64,000 nt of DNA from the NCBI RefSeq assembly GCF_001625575.1, contig NZ_AUXV01000072.1, positions 310,001 to 374,000 of the forward strand. The letters run 5' to 3'. This document shows, one piece after another, positions 42,160 through 52,597 of the stretch (the stretch's first letter is position 1; the number at the start of each line of letters is the position of its first letter). The notes beneath the pieces were generated by a model. That model made no database searches. It was not told the DNA's origin and saw only the letters and a program-made list of their open reading frames with translations. The position numbers were made by a program, and so were the translations under genes. Source of the stretch: Pseudoalteromonas luteoviolacea S2607 (GTDB lineage Bacteria; Pseudomonadota; Gammaproteobacteria; Enterobacterales; Alteromonadaceae).

Positions 42160-43650
42160 TTAATTAAAATTATAAGGCGAGTATCTGTATAAACTATCTT
42201 CGTGAAAGCTAAAGGTCAGATTAGAACCTGAGAGCTTACTTACTGATTTAACTGTATCTGAAATAATAGTACCGATGTCATTTCTATAAACTACAGAAAG
42301 TTCATTCGAAGTTTCATTGACCTTTAACAAAATAGGTCCAATGACATTAGATTCGTTTAGACTTTTATTTGTAATCAATTCAATTTCTGTCCCTTTGGCT
42401 AGATTTAATTGAATTGCTAAAATTACTTCGTCGTTATTTCTGATATCAAATGTATCCACAATTCTTGTAAGCCAAAGTAGGTCATTCTCTTTTTTTGAAA
42501 CTAACCAATTTAATAGCTCATGATTTTCAAAAATTTCTTCAGCACTAGGTCTATCCATCGAAATATAAGAACCTTCATTTATGCTTGAAAATAATGTCTC
42601 AGTTCGGTTATCTATTCTAAATCTCACGCCGTTATCAACGAGCCCCTCAAACAAGCTAAAGGCCAATTCGGTTTTATACTTCAAAAGAGATTCATCTTCA
42701 TCAAATAGAAACCAATTGTCTTTGTAAGGAATAAGCTCAGAATATAAACCTAAAACGTCACCTAAAGTGTGTATATTGTACTTACCATTTTTGTAATTTT
42801 GCTCAATATACTCCAAGAGCTCTGTGGAATGTGGAGCTTCTTTAGCTAAGTATTTAACCAACTCAAACCCATCAATACTAAAATCGTTTTTGGCCAAGGT
42901 TTTCTTAGCATATTCAATGGCATAAGGCTGCCTAGTATTCGCAATTAATTGAAAAGCTTCCGGCTTTAAAAGCTGAGATTCAGATTTTAGAATACTATTC
43001 GCGATCGATACGAGGGAATAGTCATTATTATAAGTTCTGAGTATCAACTTTTGTTTGGTAATCTGATCTTTAAATCCTTTTTCTGTAAAAACTTTTTCAA
43101 ATCTTATACCGCGATAATCGCCAGGCATTCTATTAACTAAGTCACTAAAACCAGGCTCTCCAGCTTTTAAAGCTTCTATAGCATCAGAAAAGTCCACTAA
43201 GCTTGTATTTTTGTCATTGGCTATCCTTATTAATGTCTCACGCTCTTTTTCGGTTAATTTAAAATAATTTTGATGCGGTTCAGCTTTGTCTCTCAAGTAT
43301 CTAATTGTGACGCTGTCTATCAAATACCTATCTCGAAGAGGGTTCAATTCTTCAGAGACTAGCGGTGACGGTGTATCCAAAGAAAACCAATTATTAACTT
43401 TTTGTTTAACAAGGTCTTCAGCTGATGCTTTTATATCCTGATATCCAAGGTAGCCAGAGACTGCAATAATAAGAGTTAAAGCCGCAGCAATGGGAGTTAT
43501 TAGCCTCAAAGTTTTGTCAATCGCTGCCTCACTTATTGAGCTGTTCTCTGATTTTATTCGATGTCTCAATATTTCAAATTCTCGATCACATATATCTTTC
43601 ACCATTTGTGGAATTTGATCTTCTCGTTTTTCTGTTACTTCATTAGTCAT
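42160..43650 (-). CDS. Membrane-anchored hypothetical protein, 496 aa (transposon cargo)
   Basis: A charged N-terminal part (about 45 residues) leads to one membrane helix (LITPIAAALTLIIAVSGYLG, about 50-69), then a long soluble part that is mostly helical and resembles stacked helical repeats (for example SLVSIANSILKSESQLLKPE then AFQLIANTRQPYAIEYAKKT). No enzyme motif is seen. It is AT-rich like the adjoining tns genes and lies at the cargo end of the Tn7-like element. Defence or stress sensing is plausible for such cargo, but nothing proves it. Confidence 0.7.
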   Translation of the reverse strand: MTNEVTEKREDQIPQMVKDICDREFEILRHRIKSENSSISEAAIDKTLRLITPIAAALTLIIAVSGYLGYQDIKASAEDLVKQKVNNWFSLDTPSPLVSEELNPLRDRYLIDSVTIRYLRDKAEPHQNYFKLTEKERETLIRIANDKNTSLVDFSDAIEALKAGEPGFSDLVNRMPGDYRGIRFEKVFTEKGFKDQITKQKLILRTYNNDYSLVSIANSILKSESQLLKPEAFQLIANTRQPYAIEYAKKTLAKNDFSIDGFELVKYLAKEAPHSTELLEYIEQNYKNGKYNIHTLGDVLGLYSELIPYKDNWFLFDEDESLLKYKTELAFSLFEGLVDNGVRFRIDNRTETLFSSINEGSYISMDRPSAEEIFENHELLNWLVSKKENDLLWLTRIVDTFDIRNNDEVILAIQLNLAKGTEIELITNKSLNESNVIGPILLKVNETSNELSVVYRNDIGTIISDTVKSVSKLSGSNLTFSFHEDSLYRYSPYNFN

Positions 43651-43793
43651 TAAGCTTAGTTTCCTAATAGTTTAAATTTTTAGTCCTTAGTTGATTTTTG
43701 CAGTAAATCAATTAATAAAACTTTCTTATAATTCAACATATATGTACTGCGTCACTCTCTAGCCCTTTACCTCTCATTTGCTTCTTATTAGAC

Positions 43794-44009
43794 CTATGAG
43801 AAATCACCGCGATTGATTTGGTCAATTAGTTCCAATATCAAATTAGGGTTAGTATCCAAACAACTTAATGGAGCCTGATCTCCTAGCTGCCATTTAGGTT
43901 GCTTCAACCACTTCAAGGCTTGCTCTTCTGTTTTGAACATTTTTAACAATTTACTTCTAATTTCAGGGCATTTTTCTGTCAGGCGCTCAAAATGATTTTC
44001 AGGTACCAT
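43794..44009 (-). CDS. MbcA/ParS/Xre antitoxin-like (DUF2384) protein, 71 aa
   Basis: The ATG at 44009 follows AAAAGGAAAAACT and is preferred over the frame start at 44114, which overlaps tnsD. The C-terminal part (TEEQALKWLKQPKWQLGDQA then PLSCLDTNPNLILELIDQI) matches the DUF2384 toxin-binding domain of Xre/MbcA/ParS antitoxins. The DNA-binding N-terminal domain usual in this family is missing, and no RES-type toxin lies beside it. It follows tnsD, so it may be a regulator kept with the transposon. Confidence 0.65.
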   Translation of the reverse strand: MVPENHFERLTEKCPEIRSKLLKMFKTEEQALKWLKQPKWQLGDQAPLSCLDTNPNLILELIDQINRGDFS

Positions 44010-44037
44010 AGTTTTTCCTTTTAAAAGAAGATAACTT

Positions 44038-45474
44038 TCACGTGCCACGATTCTTGTAGCGACTTTTTCTTGGAATATCGATAGGTAAATTCCGATATAA
44101 CCAGCTTTTGTCATGCTTAAAAAGCCAGATATAGCTTGCAGGAGCTGCGCTTTTTATTTCATTTCTTGTAGAAAGCTCAAGTTTAAGCTGTGCTATTTTT
44201 TGTCGGTGCTGATTTAAGCGGTTTTTAAATCTAATTTTCTTTCTGAGTACCACTAACTCTGGATATCGGGTTAAGATTTTCTCAACCGCACCTATAGAAA
44301 AATTCATTGTCTCAGCAATATTTTTACACCCCTGACCTACGAACAATTTACGCCAAATCATCCTCTGTTCTGTGTCAAAAACTTTAGAAGGTCTGCAATC
44401 TAAGGGAAGGTTCTGTTGCTGAGCTTTAATTTTTAATGTTGCTATAGTTGTGCCTATCGCTCTTGCAGCGTAACGCAGGCTATGGCCTGATTTCAGCATC
44501 CTTAATCCTATAGTCCAGTCAATTTTTAAGGTACTGCAAGTTTTAGTAGGCTTAGTAGTTTCAATACTTCTCTCTTTGGAAATAACGGACTTCTTAAAAG
44601 CTTTCCAGTTGCCAAACAATAAATAAATTAATGCTAAATGTTTTATTGGGTGGTGGTATCGAAAATTGTTATAAAATAAAGTTTCTGGGTAACGCTCTTT
44701 AATACACTGTTCTTCAAGAACTTTAAAAATAGCTGAATTTTTAGCGAGCAAATTAAGCTTACCCGCGATAAATTTCCTCAGTAGCCTTTGCCTAATATGA
44801 TTTGCTTCTGTGACAAAGCCTAATTCTAACAACTGATTTCTATAAGTTTTATAAACATCACTTAAGGAAAGTCGAAACTCAAAATCAAAAAATTCCTCAC
44901 AAATGAGTTTATTAAAATCAAATTCTTCTGCTAGAGCATTAACTTCACGTGTATAATTTGGGGACAGAAGAATCTTGATACTATTTCGCTGAACCGTTCC
45001 TAAATAGCAGCCATGCACTGGACAGACAGTAATGCCTATAAGTTGGTGAACTTTATGCCAATAAGCTGCACCGTATTTTTTAAAATCAATTTCAACGCAC
45101 TTAGGGCAATAGTTCAACGTTTGACCAGGTGTAAGCCTACTAGCTACATTACCTAACTTACTCTGGAGACTCCCTGTGCCACCAGTTTCTAATGCTCCAA
45201 TCAGTAACTGAAAAATATCATTGCTAATGAATGGTTTGTAATATTGAACACTTGTCATGTGTTCAATAATGTACTCCATTGATATTCCCGATAACTTAGC
45301 GATAGAAGGCAGGTAACCAGGAAACTCATTACTAGGCCTAGAGCCGTTAACTCCAATGACACTTAATGTATTCTTCTTAAATGAAGCGCCAGCAGACAGA
45401 AGATGAAACCGACAAAGAAGACTAAAAATAGACTCATCCGGAAAAGGCGTAGGAAATGCAGGATGTTGTCTCAC
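44038..45474 (-). CDS. tnsD: TnsD/TniQ-family target-selector protein, 478 aa
   Basis: Starts RQHPAFPTPFPDESIFSLLC, the usual TniQ beginning. A zinc-binding region CPKCVEIDFKKYGAAYWHKV then HQLIGITVCPVHG fits the TniQ pattern C-x2-C...H...C-x2-H. The C-terminal 200 residues resemble TnsD and include helix-turn-helix-like repeats (RMLKSGHSLRYAARAIGTTI, and CKNIAETMNFSIGAVEKILT). TnsD binds a chromosomal site and recruits the core transposase. The start overlaps the 298-aa tniQ gene by 4 nt. Open reading frame intact although the core genes are broken. Confidence 0.85.
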   Translation of the reverse strand: MRQHPAFPTPFPDESIFSLLCRFHLLSAGASFKKNTLSVIGVNGSRPSNEFPGYLPSIAKLSGISMEYIIEHMTSVQYYKPFISNDIFQLLIGALETGGTGSLQSKLGNVASRLTPGQTLNYCPKCVEIDFKKYGAAYWHKVHQLIGITVCPVHGCYLGTVQRNSIKILLSPNYTREVNALAEEFDFNKLICEEFFDFEFRLSLSDVYKTYRNQLLELGFVTEANHIRQRLLRKFIAGKLNLLAKNSAIFKVLEEQCIKERYPETLFYNNFRYHHPIKHLALIYLLFGNWKAFKKSVISKERSIETTKPTKTCSTLKIDWTIGLRMLKSGHSLRYAARAIGTTIATLKIKAQQQNLPLDCRPSKVFDTEQRMIWRKLFVGQGCKNIAETMNFSIGAVEKILTRYPELVVLRKKIRFKNRLNQHRQKIAQLKLELSTRNEIKSAAPASYIWLFKHDKSWLYRNLPIDIPRKSRYKNRGT

Positions 45475-46367
45475 GCTAACGCTCCATCGAGCTTTAATTC
45501 ATGTCTTAGCCAATAAAATAAAGCAAGCCAATAAACCGGATTTCGCCCGCTTATAAAGGTAGAGTCCACAAACATTGCAGCAAGTATGTTGGGCCTACCT
45601 CGTCTGGTATATCTTGCGTAGTCTCTGAATAAGTATTCCAGTAATTCTTGACCTAGACCAACTTCAAATTTAGGGATTAAATCTGTACAAATTACTTTTA
45701 TTTTAGACGCACGTTGTTGGTTTAAATTGAGATGTTCTATTATATCTTTTTGAATTTTCAATAACTCTTTTTGTTTATCTATACAATGTGCGAAAACCTT
45801 AAATACAAATGATTGCCATGTTTTTAACTCTTCCGAGGGGAATTTAATAACAGGAACCCACCCTTTGATGTCACTCGGGAGTAATTCGGTATACAAGTTT
45901 TTTACTGGATCATGTGCTTTTTCAATAATGGTATTGTGCTTGTAACACATAAAGGCACTTGGAATTTGGTGTTGTGTATGCCAATAGCTAACGCCAAACT
46001 CAGTAAGATCTTCTTGCCTGCACTTTTTACAACTGTGCCAGCTTGTATCAAAGCTAAAAAGCTGTTGTTCGTTCATATGGCTAAATGCATCTAATGTTGG
46101 ATCCTTATCATTAAGAAGAGATCCCACGGATAACTGCCACAATGGAGCTACTGTGTTGTTCGATAGAACTTTACTTCTATCACAGTGTTGATTTACTAAT
46201 GCCTCAATAGATTTAGAAAACAATTTATTTGGATGCAGAAACCGATCTTGGAATAGCAACTTTTTTTGAAAATATAAAAATTCCGCATACCCGGAGAGCT
46301 TATAAGCTCTAATAAGCCAGGAGTATATATGTTCACCCGAAAATGGATTGTTTAATGAAACAATCAT
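45471..46367 (-). CDS. tniQ: TniQ-family protein, 298 aa
   Basis: Second target-selector-type gene: NNPFSGEHIYSWLIRAYKLS at the start and CKKCRQEDLTEFGVSYWHTQ then HQIPSAFMCYKHN for the zinc-binding region. Shorter than TnsD and lacking the helix-turn-helix C-terminus. It overlaps the end of tnsC and the start of tnsD by 4 nt each. Two TniQ genes suggest two target pathways in the intact ancestor. Confidence 0.82.
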   Translation of the reverse strand: MIVSLNNPFSGEHIYSWLIRAYKLSGYAEFLYFQKKLLFQDRFLHPNKLFSKSIEALVNQHCDRSKVLSNNTVAPLWQLSVGSLLNDKDPTLDAFSHMNEQQLFSFDTSWHSCKKCRQEDLTEFGVSYWHTQHQIPSAFMCYKHNTIIEKAHDPVKNLYTELLPSDIKGWVPVIKFPSEELKTWQSFVFKVFAHCIDKQKELLKIQKDIIEHLNLNQQRASKIKVICTDLIPKFEVGLGQELLEYLFRDYARYTRRGRPNILAAMFVDSTFISGRNPVYWLALFYWLRHELKLDGALA

Positions 46368-47760
46368 AGAGGAACACCTTCATAACCATCATCGTCAAGC
46401 GGTAACTCCGAAGGTATCATTGCTACTTGCTTCTCTAGCCGTTTTACAGTTCTCGTTTCTTTTTGAGTTAATTTGTATTCAGGTAAATAAACCTCAATTT
46501 GTTCTAATATAGCTCTAGCTTCAACGCCACTAAAATTATGGTCATCAGCTACTTTTAGTAATTCTTTAATTAGCTTTTTAACTTCCTTGTCCAATCCTCT
46601 CCCCAAAGTCATGATATCGTCAAAAGCATCAAGTTTCCCATGTCGAAGGGCTATAATTGCAGGCTTCATCATTGAAAATTTTGTATCAAATATGTGGTCA
46701 AGTATTGCAATAGAAATACTCTTAATACCTTTTCGTAAACAATATTTATTTGCTTGCTCTACTAGAAAAAACAAACAGTGAGGAATTCCCAAAGTTAAGC
46801 TATAAATCTTTTTAAATATCTCATCATTTAATTCAGTAAAATCTGGGGTTAGTTGATAATCCCAAGCATATTCAACCAACATCTTCCAATCTTCAGAACC
46901 AATTGAAAAATTGCGCCATTCATGGGGAATACCCAACCTACGAGCATTTGTAAATTCTTTTTCTGCCAACCGGTTAGCTTTCGAGGTACCAATTTTCACA
47001 GTTGGTATTCGAGCCACTTGTGTTAATTGATCAAATAGCATAAAGATCATGGCGCGTTCATTAGCTGAAGCAAAACAAATATTATGTATTTCATCAAAAA
47101 TGATCGCTCCAATAAGCAATGTTGAGCATAATGTGACTAGCTTCTTAATACACCTCTGCGTGTTAGTGATTCATATTGCTGTTCATAATCAGTACCCAGC
47201 ACTTTATCTATCTCTGCTGCGATAATTAAACATATTTCTTTACTGTCCGCATCCGCCGGAATATCAACTTTGATGTAGACTATTTGAAGCCACTCCCACT
47301 TCATAGGCCCATCTTCTGGGTGGCGAAATACAGGTTTAATCAACGTAAGAATACTGTCAAACAGTGTGGTTTTCCCCATACCACTATATCCAGTAAACTT
47401 AACAGATGGAGCAGTCGTCCGAGTGCGTTTATACTTTGCTGTTGCAACCTGGTTTTGCCACTTTACGGTATCTTCTTCACAAGGGTTCCTTTCAGCTAAC
47501 CCTTCTTTCAATATATTTAAGAAGTCGCAATAAACATCGTAATACTCTGATGTTGGTGATACTGACTTCATGATCTTAGAAGCTTTATGCTCTAACGTTT
47601 CAACATCCAAACTTTCAAAGTCATCGGGAACTTCAACTAAATCCTCTACAGCATCCCAGAACTTATCTACAGTTAACCTAATGGGTAATGTCTCTATAAG
47701 TGGATTACCTTGAAAATCAGTATTATTTGAATGCTTATAAACAGCTTTAGCAAATTCCAT
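46364..47760 (-). pseudogene. tnsC: tnsC ATPase, broken by a frameshift
   Basis: The first part (207 residues) has Walker A FTGYSGMGKTTLFDSI, and the second (251 residues) begins at the Walker B region (LIGAIIFDEIHN) in another frame. The shift lies near 47120-47150, where SLTRRGVLRS stops while the other frame continues CIKKLVTLCSTLLIGAIIFD. No slippery heptamer is seen, so a decay mutation (or sequencing error) is likelier than programmed frameshifting. TnsC normally links the target selector to the transposase. Confidence 0.8.
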
Positions 47761-50015
47761 TATCTACCTCTAATTGATCTTGAATTTCGACGACTTGCCA
47801 TTTTTTCAGCAAATAATGATGCCGTCGGGTTTGACTTAGTAACCAAACTTGGTTCATCCTCATCATGAAGGCTAGTTTCAGCTTCTTTACTTGCATTAGA
47901 TAGAGAGCCCGTATGTTCATGAAACTTATTCTGAGAATCTTTCACTTCCCTAAGAATGGCTTTCCTCACGGTTGGCAGTTATATCTTGAGAGTTAGCTTC
48001 GTGTGTTGATATTGGTGCTTTCTCTGAAGCGGCCTTGGCAACAATATTGCTGGCTTTTAAGCGAGTTTCACCCTGCTTTTCATCATGTTTAGATTTTAAA
48101 TTTTTCAACTTATTAGACTGATGAATTTTGTCATTTCTAACCTCTTCATCAGACATGGTTTGATAAGCAGCATCAACCTCTGTTAATACTGCTTTTTTAA
48201 AACCATCCTCTGTTTCAATAAATATTTGACCCATTGAATAACGCATAAATCGACACGATAACCTTGGTAATTTATTAGGACCTTCGTTCAGGTCTTGAAT
48301 ACCATTCTCCTTGGTCCATTCACATTTGTATTTCAGCCCTTTAGAGTTATTGCCGTCACGTCTCTTTAAAAACCTACCGGGCAATAACAAGTAACCACGG
48401 TGGACAGTAACTTCTCCAACCTCTAAAAGACTTAAATAAAGCTCTTCCTCTGACACGGACTTTAGATATCCAGGACGATTAACAAGCCCCCAATTCCACT
48501 TGCTCATTGGAATAGGATCAACACCATCAATACGCATTTCTTTGGTTAATGGCATATCTTCAAGTGGATAGTAATTGTTATAGCGAGTAATAAAATCAAT
48601 CAAAATTTGGTAAAGCTCCCTTTTATTTATTAGGGCATCTCGTCGTAAATTTCTTTTCAAATAGTCATCTATTTTCTTTCTGCCTACACCAGGTACCTTT
48701 CCATACTAAAAATCCTCAAGCGTCATATGCCTGCGCTCTACAAGTCCTTTTTGTTGTGAGTTTCCTTCCGTATTGTAAACTTGCTCAATCTGAGCGTCTT
48801 TGCTAAACGCTCTTTCCAACTCAGCTTTAAACTCAGCATTGTCAACAAATATTGATCTACACTTCCGACTAAATGACCAACCTTCTGTTAATTCAACACC
48901 AATTTCCTGACAAAACTTTTCTTTGTCTCTAAACGCTACAAACAAAACTTCTCGCGCGGTATGAGCTGAGGCCTTGGCAAAGGTAAGAAGTAGTGCAACC
49001 CAAGCCCTTGAAAACATATCAATAACAGAATAACAAGTTGGTTTTCCTAACCTTTTTGTTCTTGTTGGATCAAACTCATCAACTAATTCAATATCCAAAG
49101 GTGTTTCATCAACTTGATAAGCGTGCCCAGGCCCTTTGGCGTAAAATTTATCGATATCACCAGAAAGACCCTTTTGATCTTTATTAAATTTGTCAGTTTT
49201 ACCCTGAGTAGCTCTAAAACTTTCAATATTTTTTTAATTAGTTCTCTAGCATAAGATTTAAATTGCCCCTCAGAGATCCTCTTCTCTTCATCCCAGCGTT
49301 TATAACCTGTAATTTCTCCAGTAATTGCATTTACAGTAGGGTCACTAGCAAAAGTATCCTCATACTCAATGAACGCAGCAGGAATCGATTTGGGGTTTCT
49401 GCATTTGATATGTTGGTTAACTATTTTTGTTATATGCTTATCGTCAATTTCGTTTCTCATTCGCCCAATGACACCAGAAGCCCTTTTAGGTCCCGTCTTT
49501 TTGGTATATTTCTTCTCCAAAGATTTTCCTGTACCTGGCTTTCTTAAGAATGCATTAATGTTGCAACCTGTTCGGAAATACCTGTAAAGCCATTCATATA
49601 ACTGAGTACGAGTAGCTTTTAAACCAACATTTTTGGCCACCTCTAAACAATTACTAATTTTTCGATTACCATAATTTCTAGAAACCAAGAAAGTCTCTAA
49701 GTCGTACAAAATTGGCTTGATAATCTGAAATTTTTTATCTCGCTTACTTAACTGGCTTGGTTTAATAAACTTGTCAGACTTCTTCATATAGTCAGGTAAA
49801 TCCAATTCACCTTTAGTTAAATCACCAGATTCCAGCTCCAAAATTAATTTTTCGTAGCTAAGTAATGTTGGTTTTTTATCCCTGGTCATATCCATTGCGT
49901 ATACTCGATCTAGTTGCTTATCGATATAGATAATCACATGGGGTTCTGAAATCGCTGCCTTCATTCCTTTTCTTGGTAAAACCAAGTCGTTAAGTGTTAT
50001 AGTAATTTGAGACAT
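47760..50015 (-). pseudogene. tnsB: tnsB transposase, broken at three places
   Basis: The DDE integrase-type subunit is recognisable: VDETPLDIELVDEF (first Asp), FVDNAEF (second Asp) and QQKGLVERRH (catalytic Glu). Three lesions interrupt it: a minus-one type shift near a run of seven A (49225-49240, in the text KILKVLELLRV), an in-frame TAG at 48706-48708 after MTLEDF, and another shift near 47950-47970 before the tail RKAILREVKDSQNKFHE. Full length would be about 740 residues, as expected for TnsB. The element cannot transpose with this copy. Confidence 0.82.
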
Positions 50016-50872
50016 CAGTTAACGCCTCGGATACCAAGTTCATTTGGTGAGAACTCAAATTCAAGTAACCTTTCCGACAAATTAGCGTAAATTTTTCTGT
50101 GCCATACGCAATGTTGAAATATCTCTACGCTGTCAAAATAATCAATCCCAAACTCACTCGCCAACGAATTTAAAATATCGCTAAAGCGGTTCTTGGGTCT
50201 CTCTGAAATTAAGTCAAAAAAACGTATTTGCCATCGGGTAATTATTAGCTTTAACGATGTGCTTAATGAGCTAGATGGGTACAATTGTTCAAGGTTTTGA
50301 GAGAAAATAGTCTTGATGTTTTCACTCATTACCAAGTACCATTTAACGCCTTGTGACTCCCAAAAAGCCTTTTCCAGTTTTTGCTTAGCTTCTAAGTTTT
50401 CTTTTTGTTTATCAGTTAACTTTTCAAAAGCCTTTTGGTCTTTAATTGAATAAGCAACTTTCTTTCCATTTATCTGCTGACAGTAAAAGTCTGTTGTCAT
50501 TACAACTTGAACATTAGCAGAATATGGATATGTGGGGTACCTAACTCCCAGCGCTTTAGCTATGGCAACACCTCTCTCAATTTACAGTAATGGATACTGC
50601 TCCTTTATCCACACAAATCGTCGAGAAAAACGCAATCGATAAAAAAAGTGTCTTTCATTTGTAGAAAGAAAATCACGATCTTGGCCAGACTCATCAAAGT
50701 CAGGGGTTCTCGACTTACTTCCCTGTGACTTCATATCTTGAGTTTCTATGAATGAAACATAGTGAGCGCTATTTTGGTTTGCACGCTTCCAGTTTTCTAT
50801 CCAACCATCTCTGATTTTATTTGTGATTTTGTTTCTACGTTTCATTATTAAAATAGTTACCCTTAAGTTCAC
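50015..50872 (-). pseudogene. tnsA: tnsA endonuclease, split by one nonsense codon
   Basis: Both halves are in the same frame, separated only by TAA at 50582-50584, probably from CAA (YPLL-stop-IERGVAIAKALGVRYP). The N-terminal half has FLSTNERHFFYRLRFSRRFV with the catalytic Glu, and the C-terminal half has MTTDFYC and VAYSIKDQ, the Asp and Lys of the TnsA restriction-enzyme-like site. TnsA cuts the 5' ends of the transposon. With the stop, the active site is divided between two fragments. Confidence 0.82.
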
Positions 50873-50953
50873 ACTAACAACAACTTCTTAGATTTAGCAA
50901 AACACACAACAAACTTCAAGCCGTTGTTTTTAAAACATATTTTTACAATAAAT

Positions 50954-51043
50954 AAAAAACTGTCAGATATGAAATAGCAGCACAAAATTAATACTTAACT
51001 TTCAAAACCGTAGTTATTTAGCTTATTTTTCTGACAGTTTTTT
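50954..51043. repeat. 14-bp inverted repeat near the expected transposon right end
   Basis: AAAAAACTGTCAGA (50954-50967) and TCTGACAGTTTTTT (51030-51043) are exact reverse complements, 62 nt apart, between tnsA and the defence island. They may be transposase- or regulator-binding sites. The typical directly repeated TnsB sites and 5'-TGT ends are not recognised. The rest of 50,873-51,124 shows no gene. Confidence 0.45.
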
Positions 51044-51124
51044 TTATAGATATCTGTTCTAAACAGCCGCTTGGTATTGATAATAAATTCTAAAAAGACA
51101 AGTAGCTTATCCTTATAGATTCAT

Positions 51125-51160
51125 AAAAAAATCGCCTACGCCATCTACATTTCAATGGCG
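51125..51160 (-). terminator. Terminator at the end of the defence island
   Basis: On the minus strand CGCCAT (51160-51155) pairs with ATGGCG (51144-51139), followed after 7 nt by seven T (51131-51125). It lies just after the DUF2130 stop at 51172 and probably ends the leftward defence transcript. Confidence 0.45.
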
Positions 51161-51171
51161 CAGTCATTGCT

Positions 51172-52443
51172 TCAACCTTCAGATTCAAGTAAAGCGATAT
51201 CATCTAACAAAGGCATGCTTCCATTCGACAACCCTTGTAATTCACCGCACATAGACATCACTTGATTTGTAATACCGTCAATTTGCCCTTCACGTTTCTT
51301 CCATATTCGCTGCATCGCTGATTTTTCCTTCCCCAGCTCTAGTCGCATTTGATCCTGGTGATCGACTATCGCCTTGATGCGCTGAACAAACTGATTACTA
51401 CAGATATAGTCATAAAGCGCTTCCATTTGCTCACTTTTACCTACACTTACAACTTTTTGTCGTTGAGATTCAATCAACACGGTGCGTAAAGCTTCCGCTA
51501 GCCCCTTCACTAATGCAGGTTTGACTAGCCATACACCATCTTTCAATAACATTGGTTCATTAGCTTCAGCAGGAAACACCGTAGTGACCAATACTGATAT
51601 ATCTCCACCCACGTCTTGTGTGTCGCCTTTTAGCTTCGGTATCCAAGTGTTTGACCAGTTTTCAGCTCGCTTAGCTTCCCATACAATTTTTCCGCAAGGA
51701 GTACCAGAGCGCATGCGTACTGTTTGAATAACATCAGCGCCTCTTGCACCCTTTTTAACAGGTTCAATTTCATCAAATGGGTTTGATAGAGCCAATTCAG
51801 ACTCTAATTCTAGCTCCAGCACTTCACCTTGAAGTTGTTGAGAGCCTTGATCTAGCTTTCGTTTTAACTCTTCATTAGCCTTTGAAGCATCATCAATCTT
51901 CTTACGGTATTCCGCTTCTTTTAATTTAAATTCATCTGACACTACATCACGTAGAGTTTGCTTTTCAGCTTCAATACGACGAGCCAATTCTAGATCCATA
52001 TTCTTTTGCTGATCTTCAAGCTCAGTTTTGGCTTTTCTCAGTGCTAGCTCTTCTTTTCTAAATTGCGCAAGCTGTTCATCTTTGGTTTTAAGTGACTCTT
52101 CCAGTGCATCTTTCTCAAGCTTTACGGCTTCACGAACTCGCTCTTCAGCCTTCAGCTTTTCGGATTTAATTCGTTTTTGTAGAGTATCAGCACTTTCTTT
52201 ACTGTCAGCGAGCTGCTCTTCCAATACAGCAAGCTGTTGTTTAAAAGTTTTAGTTACTGATTTTTCAGCGTCTTTTGCGGCCTGCTCTCTTATCGAGCTT
52301 AATTCTTGATTCAGAAGTTGCTGGTATTCGCCTTCATGCTGCTCAATTAAATGTTTGGCAATAGCGTCCCGAATGTGGAACTCGCTATCACAATGTGGGC
52401 AAGCTATTTGGTCGTCGGCATTAAGTATAATTTTAGAAGTCAT
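51172..52443 (-). CDS. DUF2130 nuclease-like coiled-coil protein
   Basis: 423 residues: an N-terminal zinc-finger-like CPHCDSEFHIRDAIAKHLIE with His and Cys spacing, a coiled coil over about 45-205, then the DUF2130 domain, where GEVLELELESELALSNPFDE, KKGARGADVIQTV and GKIVWEAKRAENW give Glu, Asp and E-x-K positions like a PD-(D/E)XK nuclease. It is separated from mcrC by 154 nt on the same strand. Its place after McrBC and before a terminator suggests a defence role, possibly DNA or RNA cleavage; that is inferred. Confidence 0.82.
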   Translation of the reverse strand: MTSKIILNADDQIACPHCDSEFHIRDAIAKHLIEQHEGEYQQLLNQELSSIREQAAKDAEKSVTKTFKQQLAVLEEQLADSKESADTLQKRIKSEKLKAEERVREAVKLEKDALEESLKTKDEQLAQFRKEELALRKAKTELEDQQKNMDLELARRIEAEKQTLRDVVSDEFKLKEAEYRKKIDDASKANEELKRKLDQGSQQLQGEVLELELESELALSNPFDEIEPVKKGARGADVIQTVRMRSGTPCGKIVWEAKRAENWSNTWIPKLKGDTQDVGGDISVLVTTVFPAEANEPMLLKDGVWLVKPALVKGLAEALRTVLIESQRQKVVSVGKSEQMEALYDYICSNQFVQRIKAIVDHQDQMRLELGKEKSAMQRIWKKREGQIDGITNQVMSMCGELQGLSNGSMPLLDDIALLESEG

Positions 52444-52597
52444 GGCAAAGTCTCATAGTAGTTAGTTACACACCAACTATTACAACCTTTATGCCAAAAG
52501 CTATCTTGTTGAATTTTAAGGATATTAACAAACAAAGAGCCACCAAAAAGTAATAAACCTTACTTTTTAGTAGTTTTATCTACCTTATTTAGAGGTT

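Noticed and set aside
47100..47160. Programmed frameshift joining the two tnsC parts
   Set aside because: No slippery heptamer or downstream hairpin is visible, and neighbouring tns genes are also broken, so decay is the simpler explanation.
42160..50872. CRISPR-associated transposon
   Set aside because: tnsABC and tniQ are present, but no cas genes or repeat-spacer array are seen between 41 and 51 kb.
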